24,451 bases of DNA from UBA11346 sp038203025 (GCA_038203025.1 JBBREK010000035.1:1-24451); one strand, 5' to 3'; shown: positions 15,221-23,479, counted from the first letter of the stretch. Translations and numbers: made by a program. The notes: generated by a model from the sequence alone, not told the origin.

Positions 15221-16674
15221 TGTACGACATCCATGCCCACGGTGCCCGCGGCGACGGCGTCAGCCTCGACACACCGGCCATCCAGGCCGCCATCGATGCC
15301 TGCCACGCCGCTGGCGGCGGCACGGTGCTGGTTCCAGCCGGGCGCTATGTGACTGGCACCCTGCAGGTGCGTAGCCGCGTCGAGCTGCATCTTGCGGCCG
15401 GGGCGGTGCTCCTCGCGAGCCTCGATCTCACGCACTTCCCCAGCCTGCCCTCGCGCCTGCCGTCCTACTGGGGCGAACTGGAGACGCATAAGGCGCTGAT
15501 CCTGGCCGACGAGGCTGAGGACATCGCCATCACCGGCCACGGGACGATCGACGGGCGCTGCAACGAACTGGAGATCCCCTTCGGATACCCCAGCTTCTCG
15601 CTGCGCCCGCGCCTGATCCACCTGCGCGGCTGCCGCCGGGTGCGGGTGCGCGACATCCGCCTACGCGACGCTGCTACCTGGGTGCAGCACTATCTGCTCT
15701 GCGAGGATCTGGTGATCGACGGCGTCAGCGTCGACAGCCGCGAGAACATGGACATCGAAGCTCCGCGCTTCGCCACCCGCAAGGGCTTGAACCAGGACGG
15801 ACTCGACATCGACAGCTGCCGCGAGGTCTACGTCAGCAACTGCCGGATCGACAGCGGCGACGACGCCATCTGCCTGAAGAGCCGGCCCGGCAAGCCCTGC
15901 ACTGACGTCGTGGTCAGCAACTGCACGGTGTCGAGCAACGCCTCGGGCATCAAGCTTGGCACCGAATCGAACGGCGACTTCCGCCGCATCGTCATCAGCA
16001 ACTGCACCGTGCGCGACACCCGCTGCGATGGCCTGAGCGTCATCATGGTCGATGGTGGGATCTGCGAGCAGGTGTCGATCAGTGGCATCGTCATGGACAA
16101 CATCAAGGGAGCGGCGCTGTTCATCCGCCTGGGCGACCGTGCCCGCCCCCTGCGCAAGGAGGACCCGCGCCCGCCAACGGGCGCCATGCGCGACCTCGCC
16201 ATCAGCAACATCCTCGCCACCCGGGTCGGCGGCATCTGCGGCGACAACGGCGAGGTGCGCCGACTCGGATCCTCGATCACCGGACTGCCCGGACACCCAG
16301 TGCGCCAAGTCAGCCTCGACCGCATCAGCATCCGCACCATCGGCGGTGGAGCACTGCGTAACGACGCGGTGCCAGAACTGCCCGAGGCCTATCCCAACGG
16401 CCGCATGTTCGGCGAACTGCCTGCCTGGGGGCTCTACTGCCGCCACGTCGAGGGACTGCGGATCTCCGGCCTGGATCTGGCCGCGGATGCGACCGATGCC
16501 CGGCCGCCGATCTGGCTCGAAGACGTGCAGAACGCCCGCCTCGTCGATCTTGAGGCCATGACCTGGCCGGAAACCCCGGCCCTGATCGCCGGGCCGGCCG
16601 CCAACACGGTACGGCAGCGCGACTGCCGCGCCTGCCATCCCCAGACGCCAATCTTCGCCGATACCCCACGCTGA
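15217..16674 (+). CDS. GH28-like beta-helix protein (copy B, divergent active site)
   Basis: 485 residues, related to copy A: both begin with an HGA-containing strand, an AAI.AC.AAGGG..LVPAG segment and RVELHL/RIELHL. NQDGLDID (192-199) replaces the NTD motif and SGDDAICLKS (213-222) keeps the two aspartates. The GHG histidine is absent (NASGIKLG, S243-G244) and no RIK is found at the usual distance. Such variants are common among bacterial GH28 relatives acting on rhamnogalacturonan or other pectic links, and activity may persist with altered specificity, or be lost. No signal peptide. Start set by ATGA overlap at 15217; ATG 15220 is equally possible. This is the last coupled gene before a 39-nt gap. 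Confidence 0.8.
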   Translation: MMYDIHAHGARGDGVSLDTPAIQAAIDACHAAGGGTVLVPAGRYVTGTLQVRSRVELHLAAGAVLLASLDLTHFPSLPSRLPSYWGELETHKALILADEAEDIAITGHGTIDGRCNELEIPFGYPSFSLRPRLIHLRGCRRVRVRDIRLRDAATWVQHYLLCEDLVIDGVSVDSRENMDIEAPRFATRKGLNQDGLDIDSCREVYVSNCRIDSGDDAICLKSRPGKPCTDVVVSNCTVSSNASGIKLGTESNGDFRRIVISNCTVRDTRCDGLSVIMVDGGICEQVSISGIVMDNIKGAALFIRLGDRARPLRKEDPRPPTGAMRDLAISNILATRVGGICGDNGEVRRLGSSITGLPGHPVRQVSLDRISIRTIGGGALRNDAVPELPEAYPNGRMFGELPAWGLYCRHVEGLRISGLDLAADATDARPPIWLEDVQNARLVDLEAMTWPETPALIAGPAANTVRQRDCRACHPQTPIFADTPR

Positions 16675-16713
16675 ACAACGCGACGCAGACCATAGCCGCA
16701 GGAGCCCAAATCC

Positions 16714-17940
16714 ATGTCCCAGCACAATTCCCCCCAAGCTCCGATGACCGAGGAGGCTTTGACGTCGGATCGAGTCTCTGCTCTGTTTCCCCGCATCGAG
16801 GTGCCTGGCACCGGGCGCGTGGCCTATCAGCTCACCTCAGGCCCTGACTTCTGCCAAGCGCTCTACTATTTCATCCCATCCCTTTCCCCGGACGGCCACT
16901 GGCTGGTGTATCAGCGCTACCAGGTCAAGGAGGACATTGTTCAGGAGGTGCGCTGGGAAGCGCTCGACATGCAGACGGGTAAACGGCGCGAACTGGCGCG
17001 AGTCGCCACGACGCCGGACTTCCGTACGCCAGGCGAGCCCACGGTCTTCAACACCGCGCGTCAGGAGTTCATCTACAGCACCGGTACCGCGTACCGCGCT
17101 GTGCGGATCGACACCGGAGAGGATCGCCTGCTGTTCGACATTCCCGCGGGCCGGCTGATCAAGAGCCAGAACTGCGCCTCGCCCTGCGGACGGTACTTCT
17201 TCTATATTTCCAAGGATGCGGCACAGGTGGAGCGGATTGAGTCACATGACCGGGGTGCCCGTCGCGACATAACGGACACGCAGTTGGTCAGGTACGATCT
17301 TGACACGAGTGAGCACCATCTCGTGGTGCGCATCAATGCCTTCACCAAGCACGTCATCCCGTATGGCGAACGGCACCTGGCTTTTTCCTACGACCATCTG
17401 CCGGTCGAGCACATGCTGCTGCTGACGGATTATGAAGGCGGCTGGTACACAGCCCTACGCACTCCGAACCAGCCGGGCGTCAGCACCTGCCACTACGGAA
17501 CCACACGGCGAGGCATCCAATATGAAGCTGGTGGCAAAGGCAAAGCCTATGGCGGCGTGACCTGCCCGCGGACCCACCGCCGGGTTGAATTCCCCGCACC
17601 CTCTCTCAAAGGCAGGCATGTCGTCGCCGTGCCTGCCGGCGATCGCTGGATGACCGACGGCTTGACCGACGGCGGTCGGGTCCTCTACACCTTGCGCGAA
17701 CTGTCGGATTGCGGTGAACCGTCCTGGCAACTGCTGAGCGGGCCGTGGCCGACCTATGGCACGGGACAGAAATCCCATGCCCATCCGTACGTAACGCCGT
17801 GCGGGAGGTGGGTCCTGCTCTTGGCCGGCGACCCGGCCACGCAATCCAATCACTTGTATCTGATGGATATCCGCGACGTGCCAGCCTCCCGGGGCTTGCC
17901 CGATTATGCGGCGGAGGCCGGAGGGCCCTTTCCCGTGTGA
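16714..17940 (+). CDS. PL22-type oligogalacturonate lyase
   Basis: 408 residues, a seven-bladed-propeller-type protein close to the usual length (about 390) of oligogalacturonate lyases. These cytoplasmic enzymes cut unsaturated digalacturonate and short oligogalacturonates by beta-elimination using a Mn-type metal. Blade motifs SLSPDGHWLVYQ, ASPCGRYFFYIS and HPYVTPCGRWVLLLAGD are visible. Q352, H355 and H357 form the Q-x-x-H-x-H metal site known for the family, and H260 is a candidate fourth ligand. GGAG (16701-16704) lies 9 nt before the ATG. Unlike its neighbours it is not overlapped with adjacent genes, and its codon use looks less GC-rich by eye, which suggests separate acquisition. No signal peptide. 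Confidence 0.75.
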   Translation: MSQHNSPQAPMTEEALTSDRVSALFPRIEVPGTGRVAYQLTSGPDFCQALYYFIPSLSPDGHWLVYQRYQVKEDIVQEVRWEALDMQTGKRRELARVATTPDFRTPGEPTVFNTARQEFIYSTGTAYRAVRIDTGEDRLLFDIPAGRLIKSQNCASPCGRYFFYISKDAAQVERIESHDRGARRDITDTQLVRYDLDTSEHHLVVRINAFTKHVIPYGERHLAFSYDHLPVEHMLLLTDYEGGWYTALRTPNQPGVSTCHYGTTRRGIQYEAGGKGKAYGGVTCPRTHRRVEFPAPSLKGRHVVAVPAGDRWMTDGLTDGGRVLYTLRELSDCGEPSWQLLSGPWPTYGTGQKSHAHPYVTPCGRWVLLLAGDPATQSNHLYLMDIRDVPASRGLPDYAAEAGGPFPV

Positions 17941-17976
17941 ACGCGGAAAGCCCCGATCCAAACCCATGGAGTATCG

Positions 17977-18030
17977 ATGAAGCCGAACATCCTGTTAAAC
18001 TGCACGATCGCCGACCCGAGATACCCATGA
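17977..18030 (+). CDS. Possible 17-residue leader ORF or gene remnant before the VOC gene
   Basis: An ATG at 17977 preceded by GGAG (17968-17971, 5 nt spacing) opens a 17-codon frame, MKPNILLNCTIADPRYP, whose TGA overlaps the VOC start as ATGA. The VOC gene itself has little Shine-Dalgarno sequence, so translation of this short frame could feed ribosomes to it. Its first residues also look like the start of a larger protein, so it may be a deletion remnant. Chance occurrence is possible. Confidence 0.35.
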   Translation: MKPNILLNCTIADPRYP

Positions 18031-18395
18031 TCACCGGTCTCGACCACCCTGCCATCGCCGTCGCCGACGTCGATGCCTACGCCGACTGGTGCTGCGCCAC
18101 CCTCGGATTCCGCAAGGTGTTCCGCCATGCCAAGCCGGTGTGGATCCTCGGCTTGCCCGACGGCACGCTGCTGGAGGTGATGCCGCAGGACGCGACACCG
18201 CGCCCATCGCGCACCACCTGGACGCCGGGCTGGTCCCACCTGGCCCTGCGTGTGCGCTCTCTGGCCGAGGCCGAATCGGCGCTGGCCGTACCCTGGAGCG
18301 GTGCCGCCTTCGACGCCGTCGGCGGCGGGCGCATCCGCAACTTCAGCGATCCCGAAGGCAACCTCTGGCAAGTCGTCGAAAGGCCCCAGTCATGA
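18027..18395 (+). CDS. VOC-family (glyoxalase/dioxygenase-fold) metalloprotein
   Basis: 122 residues, a single vicinal-oxygen-chelate domain made of two beta-alpha-beta-beta-beta modules. All four metal positions of the family are present: H7 (GLDHPAIAV), E50 (LLEVMP), H71 (WSHLALRV) and E118 (WQVVERP), with the usual FSDPEGNLWQVVE end. VOC enzymes use a divalent metal to isomerise, epimerise or open substrates with adjacent oxygens. In this operon an isomerase role on unsaturated or keto uronates is plausible but unproven. The start at 18027 is fixed by domain alignment; the frame is open upstream through the end of the lyase gene. The stop overlaps the dehydrogenase start (ATGA). Confidence 0.82.
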   Translation: MITGLDHPAIAVADVDAYADWCCATLGFRKVFRHAKPVWILGLPDGTLLEVMPQDATPRPSRTTWTPGWSHLALRVRSLAEAESALAVPWSGAAFDAVGGGRIRNFSDPEGNLWQVVERPQS

Positions 18396-19387
18396 CCACC
18401 TCCGCCACCTACACCGGCGACCATTCCTTCACCCTGGCCGAGGCCACCGACCCTGCCCCGGCGACCGGCCAGGTCCGCATCCGCGTCGCCTTCTGCGGCA
18501 TCTGCGGCACCGACATGCACATCTTCCACGGCAAGATGGACGCGCGCGTCAAGCCGCCGCGCATCATCGGCCACGAGATGAGCGGCACGATCGAAGCCCT
18601 GGGCGAGGGTGTCGTCGACTGGGCCATCGGCGACCGGGTAACGGTGCGGCCGCTCGATTCCTGCGGCACCTGCGCGGCCTGCGCAGCCGGCCATAGCCAT
18701 GTGTGCATGAACCTGAAATTCATTGGCATCGACAGCCCCGGAGCCTTCCAGGGTTCCTGGTGTGTGCCGGCCAAGCTGCTGCACCGTCTGCCGGCTGAGC
18801 TACCCCTCGACCAGGCCGCCCTGGTCGAACCGATCTCGGTCGCCTGCCACGACGTGCGGCGCGCCCGCTTGAGCGCAGGCGAGAAGGCTGTGGTCCTGGG
18901 TGGCGGTCCGATCGGCGTGCTGGTCGCGCTGGTGGCCAAGGCCATCGGTGCTGAGGTGATGATCAGCGAGATCGACGCCAGCCGACGTGCCTTCGCCGAA
19001 TCGCTGGGCCTGCAGGTCATCGCCGCCGACCCCGTCGCCGCCGTCGAGGCCTGGACCGCAGGCGCTGGGGCCGACGTGGTCTTCGAATGCACCGCCGCGC
19101 CGCCCTGCGCCGAACTGATGACCAAGCTGCCCCGCGTGCGCGGCCGCATCGTCATCGTCGGCATCTTCAGCCAGCCGGTGCCGGTCGATCTGTTCCGCTT
19201 CTTCTGGCGCGAACTCGAACTTGTCGGCGCCCGGGTCTACGAGGCAGTCGACTTCGACCAGGCCATCAGCTTGGCGCCGAAGCTGCCACTCGACCGCCTG
19301 ATAACGGGACGATTCCCGATCCGCGACATTGCCGGCGCCTTCGCCGCTGCGCCCAAGGGCATGAAGACTGTGGTGACGTGCTCCTGA
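18392..19387 (+). CDS. Zinc-dependent medium-chain dehydrogenase
   Basis: 331 residues, a zinc-containing MDR of the sorbitol/threonine-dehydrogenase type. Catalytic zinc residues C38 (GICGTD), H61-E62 (GHEMSG) and, later, E in LVEPISVACH are visible. The structural-zinc loop has four cysteines in CGTCAACAAGHSHVC. The nucleotide-binding site reads VLGGGPIGVLVALVAK, with E in ISEID at the end of the next strand, favouring NAD. It likely oxidises a sugar or sugar acid, or reduces a keto acid, in the cytoplasm; the exact substrate is unknown. Coupled to the VOC gene by ATGA, and its 3' end overlaps the next gene by 10 nt. Confidence 0.87.
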   Translation: MTTSATYTGDHSFTLAEATDPAPATGQVRIRVAFCGICGTDMHIFHGKMDARVKPPRIIGHEMSGTIEALGEGVVDWAIGDRVTVRPLDSCGTCAACAAGHSHVCMNLKFIGIDSPGAFQGSWCVPAKLLHRLPAELPLDQAALVEPISVACHDVRRARLSAGEKAVVLGGGPIGVLVALVAKAIGAEVMISEIDASRRAFAESLGLQVIAADPVAAVEAWTAGAGADVVFECTAAPPCAELMTKLPRVRGRIVIVGIFSQPVPVDLFRFFWRELELVGARVYEAVDFDQAISLAPKLPLDRLITGRFPIRDIAGAFAAAPKGMKTVVTCS

Positions 19388-21366
19388 CCGCTGCCGACCT
19401 GCCGCCGATCCTGGTCGGGGCCGGTGAGCACCCGGGGGTGCACCGTGCGGCAGCCGACCTAGCCACCGACCTGGAACGCATCCTCGGACGCCGACCGGTG
19501 GTCGGCAGCTGGGACGGGACGGCCACGCGCGGCCTGATCGTCGCTACCGATCCCGAGCTCGGCGGCTGGCAGGCCAGCTCCGTGCGCGTCAAGGGCGACG
19601 GCGTCCGTTTCACCGGTTCCGACCGCTGTGGCACGATGTGGGCGGTGTATCGCGCCTGCGAGGATCTGCTCGGCGTCGATCCGCTGTGGCTGTGGACCGA
19701 CCATCCGCCGGAACAGCGCGACCACGTCCGCCCGCACGATCTGCCCATCGAAGCGCCTGTGGTGCGCCACCGCGGCTGGTTCCTCAACGATGAGGACCTG
19801 ATCTCCGAATGGCTGCCCGGCGGCGGCGAGCGGCGCATCGACTATCCCTATTACCGGCAGGTGACAGCGCCGCAGGCCCTCGACCGGGTGCTGGAGGCGG
19901 CACTGCGCTTGCGTCTGGACACCATCATCCCGGCTTCCTTCGTCGATCTCGCCAATCCTGCCGAAGCGGCCCTGGTCGAGGCGGCAGTGGCGCGCGGCCT
20001 CTTCGTCACCCAGCACCACATCGAGCCGATGGGCGTCAGTCACTTCACCTTGGAAAAATGGGCGACGGCGCGCGGCGAGACGGTGCCGAGCTACGTCTCG
20101 CAACCCGAGCGCCTGCGCGCCTGCTGGCGCGAATACGCCGAGCGCTGGGCGCGCTTCGGCGAGCAGGTCCTGTGGACCATCGGCCTGCGCGGCCGCGGCG
20201 ACCGCGCGGTCTGGGAGAACGACCCGCAGGTCGACGCCAGCCCGGCCGGTCGCGGCCGACTGATCAGCGCCGCGATGGCCGACCAGAGCGCGATCGTGCG
20301 CGAGGTCACCGGCCGCGCCGATGCCACCCGCCTGACCGTGATGTGGGCCGAGATGGCCGGCCTGAACGCTGGTGGGCATCTCGCCATTCCCGCCGGCACC
20401 ATCCGCGTGCTCTGCGACCACGGTTCGACGCAGGTGTGGTGCAACGATTTCGCCAGCACGCCGCGTCACGACGACACCGGCATCTACATCCACGCCGCCT
20501 ATTGGGGTTGTGGCCCGCATCTGGTGCAGGGCGTGCGGCCCGCCCGCAGCGCGGCGATGATCGCTGCGGCGCTGACGCGCGGCGACACGGCCCTGGCGCT
20601 GCTCAACATCGCCAACCTGCGCGAGACCAGTCTGGCGGCCTGGCACTGCGCCGAAGCCTGGTGGCGCGGCCGCGCCGCCGACGAAGACGATGCGCTGGCC
20701 CGCTGGTGCGCATGGAGGCTCGGCGATGCCGGAGCCGCCGAGCTCTATCGCGGCCTCTTCGACGCCTACGCCGATCAGGGCAGCCGGCATGGCGCGGCCG
20801 CCCTCGCCGCCGCCCTGGACATCACCGCACCGGATCCCCGCCTCGTCGAACAGCACGGGGCCCCGTTGCTCGACGGCGCCACGCGAGGCAAGGGACACGA
20901 GGCCCTGGGCGCGATCGAGGCGCTGCTCGACGGTCGGCCACCCGGCCGCATCCACTGGCTGCCAGCAGCAGAAGGTGCCGCCTGGATCGCATCCCTGACC
21001 GCCCCGGCAGCCGAACGCTTCACCACCGTGGCCCGGCAGATCGAGCACCAGCTGCCGCGGCTGCCCGCTGGACGCCAGACCTTCGCCCACGCCCACCTCC
21101 TGATCCAGGCCAGGACCATGGCCGCCATCTCGGCCTGGACGGCAGCCGCCTGCGGCGCCGTCTGCGATCTGCTGCACGGCGACCGCCCGGCCTGCGCCGC
21201 GGCCCTCGCCCGGGGCGCCGAACACCTCGCCGCCGTCATGCCCGAACGCGACACCGTCGCCACCGGCATCTGGGAGGGCTGGTGGCGCGGCGACCGCAAG
21301 ATGGACCTTCCCGGCATGCTCAGCCGCAGCCGCCGCCTTCTCACCCGAATCCAGGACCAACCATGA
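19378..21366 (+). CDS. GH115-like alpha-glucuronidase
   Basis: 662 residues from a proposed GTG start. Motifs matching GH115 run in order: a VRVKGDGVRFTGSDRCGTMWAVY segment-type region (GSDRCGT at 80-86), LLGVDPLWLWTDHPP, VRHRGWFLNDED (129-140) and THHIEP-like TQHHIEPMG (211-219). GH115 enzymes remove alpha-1,2-linked glucuronic acid from xylan or other glycans. The typical family length is above 800 residues, so this protein lacks the usual C-terminal domains or represents a shorter subgroup. No signal peptide. GTG 19378 overlaps the dehydrogenase by 10 nt; the open frame continues far upstream, inside that gene, and no better start is seen. The stop is ATGA-coupled to kduD. Confidence 0.78.
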   Translation: MLLTAADLPPILVGAGEHPGVHRAAADLATDLERILGRRPVVGSWDGTATRGLIVATDPELGGWQASSVRVKGDGVRFTGSDRCGTMWAVYRACEDLLGVDPLWLWTDHPPEQRDHVRPHDLPIEAPVVRHRGWFLNDEDLISEWLPGGGERRIDYPYYRQVTAPQALDRVLEAALRLRLDTIIPASFVDLANPAEAALVEAAVARGLFVTQHHIEPMGVSHFTLEKWATARGETVPSYVSQPERLRACWREYAERWARFGEQVLWTIGLRGRGDRAVWENDPQVDASPAGRGRLISAAMADQSAIVREVTGRADATRLTVMWAEMAGLNAGGHLAIPAGTIRVLCDHGSTQVWCNDFASTPRHDDTGIYIHAAYWGCGPHLVQGVRPARSAAMIAAALTRGDTALALLNIANLRETSLAAWHCAEAWWRGRAADEDDALARWCAWRLGDAGAAELYRGLFDAYADQGSRHGAAALAAALDITAPDPRLVEQHGAPLLDGATRGKGHEALGAIEALLDGRPPGRIHWLPAAEGAAWIASLTAPAAERFTTVARQIEHQLPRLPAGRQTFAHAHLLIQARTMAAISAWTAAACGAVCDLLHGDRPACAAALARGAEHLAAVMPERDTVATGIWEGWWRGDRKMDLPGMLSRSRRLLTRIQDQP

Positions 21367-22127
21367 ATCCGATCTTCTCTCTCGCCAACACCACCGCCCT
21401 GGTCACCGGCTGCAATCGCGGCATCGGTCTGGCCATGGCTGTCGGCCTCGCCGAGGCCGGGGCTGACATCGTCGGCCTGTCCGCGACCCTGCCCGACGAC
21501 GGCGGCGCCTGCGGCGCGGCCGTGCGCAAAGTTGGCCGTTCTTTCCGCGCCTACCGCTGCGATCTGTCCCAGCGGGCAGAAACCAAGGCCGTGCTGACCC
21601 GCATCCTCGCCGAGGTACCGCGCCTCGACATCCTGGTCGCCAACGCCGGCACCATCCGCCGCAAGCCGGCCGCCGAGCATCCCGAAGCCTGGTGGGACGA
21701 GGTGCTGGAAGTGAACCTCAGCAGCCAGTTCCTCTGCGCCCAGGCGGTCGGCGCCCGCATGCTGGAGCAGGGCCGCGGCAAAATCATTTTCACCGCTTCG
21801 CTGCTGTCCTTCCAGGGCGGCATCACCGTGCCGGGGTACGCTGCCAGCAAGGGTGGTGTAGCGCAGCTGACCAAGGCCCTGGCCAACGAATGGGCGGCCA
21901 AGGGCGTCAACGTCAACGCCATCGCCCCCGGCTACATTGCCACCGACAACACCCAGGCGCTGCGCGCCGACGCCGCGCGCTCCACCGCCATCCTCGGCCG
22001 CATCCCGGCCGGCCGCTGGGGCGAGCCTGGTGATCTCGCCGGTGCCACCGTCTTCCTCGCCAGTCGGGCGAGCGATTACGTGCACGGCACCATCCTGCCG
22101 GTCGATGGCGGCTGGTTGGGACGCTGA
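21363..22127 (+). CDS. kduD: 2-dehydro-3-deoxy-D-gluconate 5-dehydrogenase
   Basis: 254 residues, the standard KduD size. It interconverts 2,5-diketo-3-deoxygluconate and 2-keto-3-deoxygluconate with NAD(H) in the pectin/uronate pathway. The N-terminal FSLANTTALVTGCNRGIG, NAGTIRRKPA, catalytic S146, Y159 and K163, GVNVNAIAPGYIATDNT, and the terminal SRASDYVHGTILPVDGGW are hallmark KduD sequences. AGGA lies 6 nt before the ATG, which overlaps the GH115 stop (ATGA). Its stop overlaps the next start by one base. This is the most specific function in the operon and identifies unsaturated uronate as the flux entering it. A gluconate 5-dehydrogenase is the nearest alternative but the RR-KPA and DYVHG segments favour KduD. 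Confidence 0.9.
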   Translation: MNPIFSLANTTALVTGCNRGIGLAMAVGLAEAGADIVGLSATLPDDGGACGAAVRKVGRSFRAYRCDLSQRAETKAVLTRILAEVPRLDILVANAGTIRRKPAAEHPEAWWDEVLEVNLSSQFLCAQAVGARMLEQGRGKIIFTASLLSFQGGITVPGYAASKGGVAQLTKALANEWAAKGVNVNAIAPGYIATDNTQALRADAARSTAILGRIPAGRWGEPGDLAGATVFLASRASDYVHGTILPVDGGWLGR

Positions 22128-23479
22128 TGGCGGCGGCACATCACCAGGCGATCGACCCGCCGGCCCATCCAGCGCCAGAGGGGATGCGTCTGCCTGCGGG
22201 GACGACCGCCTTCCCCATCGGGCGTGACGGCGTTCGTCTACAATTTCCGCCGGTCCGGGACGCAACCCACCTGCGCTTCACCTGCGCACTGGATACGCGC
22301 GATGAGCGTGTCATCGCCGTCGACGATGCCGACGGACTCCCACTCGGCACCATCACCGTCGCCTACGCCTGCCCATACGAGATCTTCACCCTGGCCTTGC
22401 CGCGCCCCATCAGCGGCCCGGTGCACCTGCGGCTGGCCGATGGGCAGATGCCGCTCTGGGTCATCGGCACGCAGCCAGGGCCCGGCGGGCAGCTGCTGGC
22501 ACCGCATCTGCTCACCGGCATGGACGTTGATCGCTGGGCGGCCATGCGCGACCGGCTTGCCTCACCGGCCGGTCTGCATCCCTTCGGCTGGCTGTGGGGC
22601 TGCGTCGCCGCCGGGCTCGAGGACTTGCACCGCTCGACTGGCGCGGAGCGCTACCGCACCGCCCTGCATGACCAGGCCAGTCGTTTCTGGCGGGACGGCG
22701 CGGTTGATTACGAGAACCCGCACAGCCACCCGCAGCGTGGCTTCCAGAACATCGAGGCCACCTTGCCGGCAGCGATCATGGAGCGCGTCCTCGGACCCGG
22801 GCCGGGCGATGCTGCCATCGCCTTCTGGGAGCGGCACCTGCGCCCTGACGGCGTCGTCCAGGACGGCGGCACGATCTCCACCGAAGGTGCCTACACCATC
22901 GCCTGGCCGATGGCCGAGCTGGCCTCGGCGCGACACGATGCGCGGCTGCGCGGCATCGCCTGCGAACAGTTGCGCGCCCGCTTCCGTCTTCTGGCAGACG
23001 GCGGGCGCATCCATCAGCGCGGCGATGCAGCCAACCGGCATCTGCCGGACTGGGCGCGCGGCGTCGCCTGGCTGCTCCTGGGCACCGTCCGCACCCTGGC
23101 GACGATGCCGGTGGACCAGCGACCCGCTGACATCCTCGCCGGTCTGCACCGGCACAGCGTCCGGGTCGCAGCCCTGCAGCAGGACGATGGCCTGTGGGCG
23201 AACTTCCTCGGCAAGGCACATCCCGCCGATTGCAGTGGCTCGGCCGGCATCGCCGCCGCCTTCGCCCTGGGGGTACGAGCCGGGCTGCTCGACGACAGCC
23301 TGCTGCCCCACGCCCGGCGGGCGCACGACGGCCTCGGCAGCCGGCTGACGGCCGACGGCCTGCTCACCGGCTGCGCTCAGCTCAACCGCGGTGGTGAAGC
23401 GCTGCAGCGCAGCGACTACCGGGTGATCTCGCAGATGGGCATGGGGCTGGCCGCGCAGTTGGACGCCGCCCTGGCCTGA
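22127..23479 (+). CDS. GH88/GH105-like (alpha/alpha)6-barrel protein with N-terminal beta region
   Basis: 450 residues. The first 125 or so look like beta-strands (RLQFPPVRDATHLRFTC, LGTITVAYACPYEIFTLAL), not found in the GH105 protein at 8440. The rest is helical and resembles unsaturated-glucuronyl-hydrolase barrels: GLHPFGWLWGCVAAGLEDL, STEGAYTIAWPMAELA, DWARGVAWLLLGTVRTL (308-324) and DGLWANFLGKAHPADCSGSAGIAAAFALG. The WARGVAW and S-G-S-A-G-I elements support family GH88/GH105 or a close relative, but the first catalytic Asp is not certain. No signal peptide. TGATG overlap with kduD. It may process a different unsaturated end from the GH105 enzyme at the operon start. Confidence 0.68.
   Translation: MAAAHHQAIDPPAHPAPEGMRLPAGTTAFPIGRDGVRLQFPPVRDATHLRFTCALDTRDERVIAVDDADGLPLGTITVAYACPYEIFTLALPRPISGPVHLRLADGQMPLWVIGTQPGPGGQLLAPHLLTGMDVDRWAAMRDRLASPAGLHPFGWLWGCVAAGLEDLHRSTGAERYRTALHDQASRFWRDGAVDYENPHSHPQRGFQNIEATLPAAIMERVLGPGPGDAAIAFWERHLRPDGVVQDGGTISTEGAYTIAWPMAELASARHDARLRGIACEQLRARFRLLADGGRIHQRGDAANRHLPDWARGVAWLLLGTVRTLATMPVDQRPADILAGLHRHSVRVAALQQDDGLWANFLGKAHPADCSGSAGIAAAFALGVRAGLLDDSLLPHARRAHDGLGSRLTADGLLTGCAQLNRGGEALQRSDYRVISQMGMGLAAQLDAALA

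Noticed and set aside
19459..21360. Long minus-strand open frame of 633 codons opposite the GH115-like gene
   Set aside because: Antisense frames of this length are common in high-GC genes. The translation is low-complexity (Gly/Ala/Asp/His) with no family motifs, while the + frame has GH115 motifs and coupled ends.
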